Shown one piece after another: positions 55,118 through 64,000 of a DNA stretch of 64,000 nt. The DNA is from Elmis aenea. Lineage: Eukaryota > Arthropoda > Insecta > Coleoptera > Elmidae. How positions within the stretch are numbered: position 1 is the first letter of the stretch; each line of letters begins with the position of its first letter. The position numbers and the translations under genes were made by a program. The stretch lies in NCBI GenBank assembly GCA_947652605.1, contig OX393578.1, positions 53,699,415 to 53,763,414 of the forward strand, given 5' to 3'. Below the pieces are notes generated by a model. That model was not told the DNA's origin. It ran no database searches and saw nothing but the letters and a program-made list of their open reading frames with translations.

Positions 55118-56060
55118 GAGTAAAGTGCCCTAATATGGAATCCTTTTTTGTATTCGGCAATAATATTCACATTTATTAAACAAAATTTTGCAAAATAAAT
55201 TATAAGGAATTTGTTATGAACAAGCAACACATTACTCGAATTCTGGTACGATATTACTGTAGATATTTCTTATATAGCTATTTTTTTTAAATGTTACAAC
55301 TGTTTCATATTAAGCTCCCGGGGAACCTAATATGGAATACTAGGGGTTCTTAATATGGAATATAGAATTATATAGGAAATATACATTAAAATATATAACT
55401 GCTCATAGATTAATCTTTTATTTCTTTCTGATTTGCATTATTACTTAAACCAAACCAAAACTCTGTTATTTATGTAAATTAAATTATAATTCAAGTGTCA
55501 TTCGAACTAAATGTTGAACATTTATTTATTTTTTACAGGTAGGACAATAGAATTGTTTTTTTTTTGGTATTTTGCACATTTTTCGTCTGCCCATTTCTGA
55601 CACTTTTGACACTGAACCCATATTGCTGTACTTAGTGACCATAATCATATTCATTATAAGGCACCTCTATGTATTCCATATATTAGGCATCAATGTGACA
55701 TTTCAAAAATCGGTACATGTAAAACATGAAATGGCCCCAATCATAATTTTGGTCTATTTAATTGAAATGTAAAGGCTCATGCTAAATAAACATGCAATAA
55801 AATATTTTATATCATTTACCCTAGCATATAATATTTTGCACTGAAAGATTTAGCCTAAAAACTCAGTAGCACGTCAAAAATATATTTGAATCTGTTATGA
55901 AATCTAGTGAATATTTTTTAACTATTTTACATTTGGGAATGTGTGATCAATGTACAAATAGGTACATATACTTTTCAACACAAAATATATTGCTTATTCA
56001 TTGTCATAAAACTGATGTATTCCATAATAGGTAACTGTTCCATATTAGGGCACTTTACTC
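55118..56060 (-). mobile_element. Pogo-like TA element, family II, copy 3
   Basis: TIRs GAGTAAAGTGCCCTAATATG with TA on both sides (55116-55117 and 56061-56062). It sits in repeat F at GACAG-TA-CTTGT, which is uninterrupted in other F copies. The minus strand retains AIWVQCQKCQKWADEKCAK with the first two zinc cysteines intact. A 30 bp insertion near 55395 distinguishes it from the other copies. Confidence 0.85.
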
Positions 56061-56397
56061 TACTTGTAAAATTTTACATAACGTACATTTAATTTGACAG
56101 GTAGGTTAGGTGAAGGAAAGTTTCTGACAAAATATAACTCGTGCATTGCAAATAATCTATAATTTTTGACAAATCTTCACTCATGAAAGTTAAATAAGAA
56201 AAAATCACTCGTGCTTTTCGTGCACTCGTGTTTTTTTTTCAGCTCAACTTGCATTCGGGCATTTTAAGCAAAAATTATCGATAATTTTCAATGCACTTGT
56301 TATATTACTACTGAAAATATCACTACTTGCCCATCCACCGAAATGATTTGCCAGATATCAATCTTAAAATCCGAAGCTTATTTATGTACGTGTGAAT

Positions 56398-57544
56398 CAG
56401 CGGCGTGCGGTCCATGGATGCGTTGGATGCGGCGCATCCCCTAAAATTCACGTCAAGAATATTTTTTTCCGTATCATATTTGAATTTCGTATAGCTTTAT
56501 TTCGCTTTGATTTTATTTTTTGTTACGTGGTAATTTTATTTATTATATACGATGTTTTGCCTGCTCGAAAATTTGCGTTATATAATCTACATCCAGCGAG
56601 CGGCTGACGAAATGTGTGATATACACAGCGTTAGCGATTGTGAGCCCGACTGAGGGATGCGTTTCTGATTGTGGATTCGAAATTTGCGTTTTTGGCGCAT
56701 GCGCACTGCGATGCAGTCCATAGTCTATTGCCCGCATCGTTGCTTTACTTAACAGTTACGGGAAGCGGTTACTCTCATGGTTCCTCTGTGTGGGGGCAAC
56801 TGTTATATGGTAGGGCAGCCGCACTCGATTGATATTACCGCACGCTACAAAATAATCATTTCCGTTGTAAATTGATTTTTGTTTCCTTTTTTTAAATCAA
56901 GCTTCTTCTATTTAAATAAGCTTAACTCTATTTTTAGTGCACTGTTTCGCTACTTAGAATTTTGATTATTATTTAATACGACCCATAATATGGATGAAAC
57001 TGTGTAGTTAATAATAATTGCAATTTTTGATTGAAAATTTAAAGAATATGAAAAGAATTTTCCGGATTTTCTATTACAATCACTTCAGCCAACTTGTGGA
57101 AAATACTTTGATTTTATGAAGTTAAAAAGTCAATTAGTTTACTTGTACTCGACTCCCGACTTTCATTTAAAATCTATAAATTGCATAAAAGAATTAATTG
57201 TGAAAGATGAGCTAAAAGATGTTTTGACAGAAGTATTTAAATTAATACAATTAATTTGCACTATACCTTCCACGAGCGCATCGGTTGAACGATCGTTTTC
57301 GACAATAAAAAGAATTAAAACATTCACCAGAAGCAGCCAAAATGACGATAGACTATCTGCTCTCGCTTTAATATCAATTGAAAAAAAATTATTGCTAAAT
57401 ATGAAAAATAAAAAAATATTGTATGATGTTGCTATAGACGAATTTTGTAAAAAAAGATCGTAGAATAAAATTAATTTTTAAAAAAATAAATTGTTCGTTT
57501 TTTTGGACAGCATCCCCAGGTTGAAAAGTCACCGCACGCCACTG
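56398..57544 (+). mobile_element. hAT element, internally deleted, 8 bp target duplication
   Basis: TIRs start CAGCGGCGTGCGGT (left) and CAGTGGCGTGCGGT (complement of right). GTGTGAAT lies on both sides (56390-56397 and 57545-57552). Coding sequence for the transposase C-terminus is at 57035-57463; everything between the 5' region and that point is non-coding or deleted. Confidence 0.9.
57035..57463 (+). pseudogene. hAT transposase C-terminal dimerisation domain
   Basis: The open frame after a stop at 57032 reads KFKEYEKNFPDFLLQSLQPT and CGKYFDFMKLKSQLVYLYST. It then reads LKDVLTEVFKLIQLICTIPS and TSASVERSFSTIKRIKTFTR, SALALISIEKKLL and a stop at 57461. The (I/L)P.TSASVERSFS..KRIKT..R....RL..LALI.IEK series is the hAT C-terminal dimerisation region, in the version found in zinc finger MYM-type 1-like insect transposases. 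The C-terminus is complete and uninterrupted for 143 codons. The BED finger and the catalytic RNase H-like domain are absent, so no transposase activity is expected. An ATG at 57116 would give 115 residues, but nothing shows that this is used. Confidence 0.85.
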
Positions 57545-57552
57545 GTGTGAAT

Positions 57553-58826
57553 GCCGAAACGATAAATAATAATGTATAAATGTAGTGACTGGACCAATAT
57601 TTATCGTTTCCTGTAAAAACATTTCGAGAGTACAATTTTTACACAATCTGTTACTGTTTCATGTAATTCAACGGACATGCGAATATATTTCTTGTAAGAG
57701 TCAAAGAAAAATGAAGTCACAAGCAGAGATGACAAGTGCACCACAAAATTTGTCAATTTTACGCTTCAATAAAACAGCAAATCTAATAAATCTTGCAGAA
57801 AGCAAACAATGAAATTATCTTTTTTGTTTCATGTACAATTTATACCGCCAGTTTGAAGCGAAAGAATTCTTCATGTAGCAGTCTAAAGACAAATGAATTC
57901 CAGAGGCCCGAGTATTAATTATTAGTTCAATTGTTATCCCGTAGAGGTAGATACAAACATTGATTTAGTCCGCGCTAATTTGCTTGAGCTTTCGAGGTGT
58001 GTAACTCGCTTCGGATGCTCGGATGAGCGGACATATCCAAACTCGAGACATAAACGCACGCTCTGGCCCTTTATTACTACTACTCACGAGGGTAGCAGAG
58101 CTTAATTGGTGATAACGGGCGCATTATATATACACACACATACACACATCCTCACAGATGTAGCGCTAATGTTAATTATATGAACTGGAAAAGTTGTAAG
58201 CCGCCGTTTCTTGCGAAGAACGCGAATTATTTTACAGATTTCAACTGAGTTTTTTTCGGGCAATTCATCCATTCGCTTTTTGTCGCTTATCTGTCGGAGA
58301 CAAGTGTAAGTAGCAGCTCCATGAATCGGAGTGCTCAACAATGGGATGAATAAACGCGCCTTGCAAGTTTAAACAGTAGCGTTCGTCTTGTGAGTGCAAA
58401 AAGTTTTGGCGCACGTCAGGCCCTCCATTCATCATGCGAGAGCAGTTGGCGCCGGGCGAGGATTTTATTTAAATTGATCATTGAAAAACATAAAAGGTGT
58501 CGTTGAGAAATGGATTCATCGGTCGTATTAGTGAGCAACAGCGGAGACGAGGGAATAAAAGACATGCGAGCGTAATGGAAATAATGGCGAACGAAAGAGG
58601 GAAAATAAAATAATTGCTTCGACAAGAAACCGGGACAGGAAATGCGGGATTACGCCTTCTAATGTCGGTGCGAAATTTATTTATTAAAATTGCTCCTGAC
58701 AAAAATGAGACTAATAGTATCTACGAATGTATAAATAACTTATGTGCTTGAATTATTGTAGTAATTCATTTAAGTACTATAAAAATGTTTAATTACAAAT
58801 TACTAATGTTTTTCGAAGGATTTTCA
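57553..58826. other. Unique sequence with a short CA-rich microsatellite
   Basis: ATATATACACACACATACAC at about 58126 is a microsatellite. 57840-58700 is CpG-containing, host-like DNA with chance ORFs on the minus strand. Confidence 0.4.
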
Positions 58827-59460
58827 GTAGTAATATAACAAGTGCATTGAAAATTTTCGATAATTTTTGGTAAATATGGCCGAATGCAAGTGGAGCTGCA
58901 AAAAACACAAGTGATTTTTTCTGATTCGACTTGCATGAGGGATGATTTGTCAAAAATTATAGAATATTTGCAGTGCACGAGTTATATTTTGTCAGAAAAT
59001 TTCCTTCACCTAACCTACCTGTCAAATTAAATGTACATTATGTCAAATTTTTCTGTCCGAGTGGTGCGTCAGGGGTGTGGTTTAATCTACGTATATTAAA
59101 GTAACGCTACTGGTCGCCGAAATTCGTCAAAAAATTATCAAGACTAAAATAATTAATTCCCTCTCCAAATTTATGTTTTCGACCAATCACAAACTCAGAT
59201 TTCTTAGAAACGACCAAAGAACGCATAAAAATCTGTTAATTGCTAAAAGGATATTATCAGTGTATGATTAGGTATATTTATTGGTCGTTTCTAGAAAATC
59301 TGAGTTTGTTATTGGTCGAAAACGCTAATTTGACAGGAGGATCAACATCTGACAGGGGAATGTAAAATTATTTCCGTGTAATAGTGCTCCTATTGGTAGT
59401 CTCTAGAAGATTTAAGATTAGTGATAGGCTGAAAACGCAAATTTCACAGGTGAAGAAAAT
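58827..59460 (+). repeat. Repeat F, first of a head-to-tail pair
   Basis: Starts TTTTCAGTAGTAATATAACA and ends in the GGTGAAGAAAATTTTC junction, where the next copy begins. The internal inverted repeat lies at 59176-59331. Confidence 0.8.
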
Positions 59461-60258
59461 TTTCAGTAGTAATATAAGTGCATTGAAAATTATCGATAAT
59501 TTTTGGTAAATATGCCCGAATGCAAGTTGAGCTGAAAAAAAAACACTAGTGCACGAAAAGCACGAGTGATTTTTTCTGCTTCAACTTGCATGAGTGAAGA
59601 TTTGTCAAAAATTATAGATTATTTGCAATGCACGAGTTATATTTTGTCAGAAAATTTCCTTCACCTAACCTATCTGTCAAATTAAAATGTTGTTTAATTT
59701 AGATAAATTAAAGTATACCTACTACTTACTGCGATTGTTATTATTAATAGATCATTTATAACTAATTTTTAATTCAAGAATTATATTTTAATAAAAATTA
59801 ATGAACCAAATAGTATTTAGGTACATACATAATCTGTTATGTCAAATTTTACAAGTACTGTCAGAGTGGTGTGTCAGGGGTGTGGTTTAATCTATATTAA
59901 AGTAACGTTATTGGTCGCCGACATCTGTCAAAAAATTATCAAGACCAAAATACCTTATTCCCTCTCCAAATTTATATTTTCCACCAATCAAAAACTCAGA
60001 TTTCTTAGAAACGACCAATAAACGCATGAAAATCTGTTAATTGCGAAAAGTAAATTATCAGTGTATGATTATGTTTATTGGCCGTTTAAAGGAAATCTGA
60101 GTTTGCTATTGGTCGAAAACGCAAATTTGACAGGAGGATCAATTCCTGGCAGAGGAATGTAAAATTATTACCGTGTAATATTGCTCCTATTGGTAGTCTC
60201 TAAAAGATTTAAGATTAGTGATTGGTTGAAAACGCAAATTTGACAGTTGAAGGGAATT
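59461..60258 (+). repeat. Repeat F, second of a head-to-tail pair, long form
   Basis: Direct repeat of the preceding copy plus a ~150 bp segment at about 59690-59840 (ATAGATCATTTATAACTAAT and so on). It is almost the exact reverse complement of 6448-7227. The 60-codon frame 59839-60021 occurs in both copies but is not recognised as a protein. Confidence 0.82.
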
Positions 60259-60259
60259 T

Positions 60260-62845
60260 TCTTCGTTATTAACCATATTATTTATTTATTTATTTAAATA
60301 CACGCATGTGTAGTTGCAGTAAACAACGTTGACAATGACGTTTATCTAAAATTATATTAATTTAGTTAAATGTTAGTCTAAAATATAGCATTTTCTCCAT
60401 TAAGACAAAAAGTTTTGTGAATATAAATTTATTTTAACTCACTAAAAGTTATTTTATGGAAGTTCATTGCTAAATTTATTATTTTTTACGTCTAATAAAT
60501 GGTTTGTGTTGTACGAATATTCCTCGAGTGCAGATTTATTTGTTTAGTTTGATTCTGTATATCTTATGTATGTTAATAACCAAATTCAATAATAGAAGAA
60601 TATAATTTCGCTGTATTATGTTAATCACAAAACACGAAAAAAATTTAACTTTGCATGAGAATCCAGTCAAATTTGTTGCAAATCTAGTTGTTAATTATAT
60701 TTCTTACGTTGCGGCAATAATAACTTTTTTAGACATTTTAAAAATAACATCGCTGTATTATGTATAATCACGAACACGTAAAACTTAAACTTTGCATGAG
60801 AATCCAGTGGCATTTGTAGCAAATCCAATTGCTAATTTTGTACTAAAATTTGTTTGGTTTGCCCCAAGGCAAGGTAGTTAATTTTGTAAATTCCTTCACA
60901 CCCGCAAGAATTTTTTTCCCTAAAAATTTTATTAACACAAAATTCACATACCTTCAACTATTCCTTTTACATACCCTAAACGTCTTTTCATTCATGTATA
61001 TTTTTCGTGATTCGTAACTTTGTTCCTTCAAATAGAGCACCTTGAATATTTTGCGTATTTTTAGATTACAAATGAAATTTTCTTTGAAAACCGTAAGAAA
61101 TTTATTCGGCCTAAATTAAACTATTTTGAGTAATTTGAAGTATTTTTTTTCAAAAATATAGACAATTAGAACTAAGAAATATTAATATCTAACAATGAAA
61201 CAACGCCGGAACAAATGCCTTTTGAACTATAATTGGAAACAGTACCACAGAGGTTGCTGTTAGTAACACTTTTAAAATACTACACAGGGTGTTTCATACG
61301 CTCGGTCCATTTTTGTTAACTTTAAACATGTATTTGTCATTTTTATATCCCAAACCCCACATATTTTTGTAATAATTTTATTATCACTGATAATTTACCC
61401 AACTTCATTATAATTTTGTTTAGTTGCTTCCAAGTTAACAGCCCTCCGCATACGTCATCGGGTTGTTACCAAGCAACACGTTCGAGGGAGTTAAAGACAA
61501 TATTGTAAGAATTTATCAATGCACGAAGGTTATTCAGGGAATATTTTTTTCAGGCGGACTGTTTAACGTCAGTTTTGAAATTTATAGTCTAACTGACAAG
61601 TTTGTTCATGCATTGTTCCTTGAAAACCATTTAACATAATTGATAATTATTTACGTTAGGGTTGTCAGTTTTGAATAAAACTAAGAATTTCTATAATTGT
61701 TCATTAAATTTGTACTTTAACATGACATAACATCGAATAATTGGTCTTGGCTGGAACGCACTGTACAAAACGTGATTTGAATATTAATTTATTTGATAAA
61801 GCATTCCCTTGTTTTTCAGGTAACGCTCATATTTGTTGTTGTCGACTTGCGAAGCGCGTCGTAGGCGAAATATTAAAAATTTCCTCTTTAAAAAAAAAAG
61901 TTAATAAGGCGAGGAATTCGGATTATATTTTTAAAATATTTAGAACGGTATCGAAAATTCTTTCCGCATTTTTGAATTAAATATCACTGCAGCGTTAGCG
62001 GAGAGGTCTTAATAAAAATTCGTCTGCACATTCCCTATTCATTTGAAGGCATTCGTGTCCCCGTGATTCAGCGGCAATTCAACCCAAGTGGAGCGTCCCT
62101 CCGAGCGAACATACGATGACATCTCTAAGACATCTTTTGCGACGCTCGGGAGCTCTTTTGTCGAGGTACTCATTCTCAGACACCTGCAATGCCGAGTCGC
62201 GCGGCAGTCAGCTCGTTCTATGAAGATATTAAAGTGAACGTAATGTAAGCACTGAGATATTTCCGTCTATTTTTCATGTTTTTGTCTGTCAACAATAATC
62301 AAGTATACTGGATACGTCGCTCTCTTCGCGTTTTAATATAAATTCCACGAGGACGTTCTTAGCTTTTTCCAATTTATCAAATTCAACAATAACTACTTAC
62401 GTAAGTTAACTGATTGTAGCAAAAAAATGCAGATCGTCAGATTTCCTACAGAAAAAAGGACGAAAATGTATCAGATTATGCAAACATTAGAATTATTAAG
62501 AAGTTTAATTTTCAAATTGATACACAGGCTGATTAAAAATAGAGTTTTAGAATAGAAATCTCGCTTATTATAAGAGATACAATATAGGTTTGTATTTGGC
62601 AAAGTTGCTATATATAAGCTGGTTAATGATTTAAATAATAATTAAATAAAAATATTGATAAGGTGATTAATTAATGTTGAAAGTGGCATAAGTCACTATT
62701 TGTGAAAAACGAGTTAAAGCAAAAGTGTATGTTATTTATTTAATTGCAATTTCTTTTAAAATCTTTTCTCTTTTCGTTAATAGAAATTTTATTGTTAAAC
62801 AGACGTACAAATTCATTTATTTTAAAAATGCTAGAATTTGCTTCC
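60260..62845. other. Mostly AT-rich sequence; no gene supported
   Basis: Holds isolated MITE ends (ACAGGGTGTTTCATACGC at about 61284; AATCTCGCTTATTATAAGAG at about 62558) and a decayed H piece (61009-61060). 61980-62340 is CpG-containing unique DNA without a supported ORF. Confidence 0.4.
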
Positions 62846-63240
62846 CTATACAGGGTGGTGAATTTTTCGATGCTCACCATTGCTATCTTGCAAACGGTAA
62901 GAGAAAAGTTGCAAAATTTTATGGCGATTGATTACCTGAACAAAAATTCTTGTTATTTTGATTCATTCCAGATTTATAAATAAATACTGAAAAATGTGAT
63001 TTTAGAAAAAAAAAATATCTTCCGCACCATTGGCACTTTTTTAATCAAACTTGGTAACTTTATGTTTTTGGCCATTCTGGGTTAAATGACTTGAACAGAC
63101 ATTTTCTAGGCCTTTTAGATTTCAAGCCGCGATGGTCAACTTTTTTATTCCTTGTGGCCGCCATACTGGACTTTTACACCATTAGAAGGACAAAAATGTA
63201 GCTTTTGAGATTGATAACCAACATTACTTTTTTTAAATTA
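62846..63240 (+). mobile_element. CAGGGTGGTG element, second copy, truncated
   Basis: TACAGGGTGGTGAATTTTTC then CGATGCTCACCATTGCTATC match 40227-40640; GTGGCCGCCATACTGGACTT is shared near the end. The right end is not found. Confidence 0.6.
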
Positions 63241-63412
63241 TTAAGTTTAAAGTGGCTTAACTTAAGTCACTTGACTGTAATGTAAAAGTTGTTAACGAAA
63301 ATGTATAGTGGCTGAAATTTTTCATAAAAATTAATTGTTTTTTGTTGTAATATTTTTACTGTATCAAAAAAAAAAACGTTTTTGTTACTTTTGTTTTTTA
63401 ATCAAAGGAGTA

Positions 63413-63941
63413 CAGGGTGGTGCATATTCGATGGGATTACATGGGTAAATCGTTTAATAGTCAAATATATTCTATCTTCTCCGGTTTTTCTTGTTTTTTT
63501 TTTAAATTTTCACAGCCTACTTTTTGTTTGACACCTTTAAAGCAATTAAAAAACCTTTGTTACTTGCGTATTATTAAAAATAAATACATTAACCCTTATA
63601 TATTTGTAATGAGAAAAAATTAGCAATTTAAATAGGCCATAGCCAACGATAGCTTTCATTTAAAATAAGGTAAGTTTGTGTCATAACTTTTTAACGGCGA
63701 CCGTAAAAAAAATTTTTTAGTACTATCAAAATCTACATAAAAAATTCTAAAAATAATCTTCATCAACTTTTTCGATATTTACAACAATAAAGGAGATTTT
63801 AATAATTAAAAAACCGAAAATGATAGAATATTTTTCCGAGTTTGTCCCAAAAAACTGCAAATTTTTGGTAATTTAACCGTTGCTCTATTTTGAATATTAA
63901 GCGAGATACCCATGTAATCCCATTGAATTTGGACCACCCTG
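63413..63941. mobile_element. Fold-back MITE with CAGGGTGG ends, TA target duplication
   Basis: The left end CAGGGTGGTGCATATTCGAT and the right end complement CAGGGTGGTCCAAATTCAAT are flanked by TA (63411-63412 and 63942-63943). The pairing continues through TGGGATTACATGGGTA. Half of the same family is at 27513-27785. Confidence 0.8.
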
Positions 63942-64000
63942 TACATATTTAAATAGAATAGCTTACTACTTTGTTATTATTAAAAAATATAAATAATTCA

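Larger units (their letters stand above)
54164..56312 (-). repeat. Repeat F copy broken by two transposons
   Basis: Sequence of F is present in order at 54164-54524, 55073-55117 and 56061-56312. The gaps are filled exactly by a Harbinger-type MITE and by pogo-like family II copy 3. The intact F copies at 6448, 23696 and 59461 show the uninterrupted sites. Confidence 0.85.

Noticed and set aside
59839..60021. 60-codon ORF conserved between two repeat F copies (also 6686-6868 minus)
   Set aside because: Conserved because the two repeat copies are near-identical; no codon-position bias in the differences and no known domain.

Overview
The window looks like AT-rich insect nuclear DNA, possibly from a beetle, though nothing in it proves the order. 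The evidence is indirect: insect-type transposon families (PIF/Harbinger, hAT, mariner, pogo, piggyBac, DUF4817-type elements, Helitron-like elements, jockey-like non-LTR retrotransposons), spliced-gene signals, no operons, and abundant fold-back repeats. No exon of an ordinary host gene was recognised. The window is best read as an intergenic or intronic stretch built largely from old, nested mobile DNA, separated by more CpG-containing unique sequence.

Layout. 0-8 kb: a jockey-like reverse transcriptase scrap, a pogo-like element that lost its middle (1161-2593), two unrecognised minus-strand ORFs (3378-3912), mariner scraps, the first of three copies of a TA-inserting pogo-like element (4659-5536), and a copy of dispersed repeat F enclosed by a 95 bp inverted repeat. 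8-20 kb: a fold-back DUF4817 element (8542-10015), a non-autonomous Harbinger element in repeat R1 (12392-14047), and a ~180 bp tandem array (S) split by a composite hAT-like element (15879-17417) and an almost complete Harbinger transposon with a recognisable DDE transposase (17513-19949). 20-34 kb: non-LTR scraps, more copies of S, F and G, a mariner deletion derivative, short hairpin elements and a Helitron-like insertion. 34-46 kb: a pogo-like element (34175-35485) inside a non-LTR remnant, whose remaining coding sequence joins a CENP-B-type DNA-binding end to a PHD-like zinc finger; a second R1 copy (39797-40990) that preserves the empty site for the 12392 Harbinger insertion; mariner fragments; and a piggyBac-type MITE abutting a jockey-like fragment. 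46-64 kb: another piggyBac MITE, a second DUF4817 remnant, an 8 bp-TSD MITE, the other two pogo-like copies, a repeat F copy broken by two different transposons (54164-56312), a deleted hAT element with clean TIRs and TSD (56398-57544), a head-to-tail pair of F copies, and a fold-back MITE at the right edge.

What ties it together. Most elements are non-functional, but several can be ordered in time because the window holds both filled and empty versions of the same site (R1 at 12.39 and 39.86 kb; repeat F at 6.8, 24.1, 54.5 and 55.1 kb). Several deletion derivatives keep the DNA-binding end, the C-terminal end, or both, of a transposase and lack the catalytic core. I found no convincing new gene system. 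The unexplained items I would check first are the two small minus-strand ORFs at 3.4-3.9 kb, the HTH-plus-zinc-finger remnant at 34.7-35.1 kb, and the DUF4817 exon at 49.9 kb.
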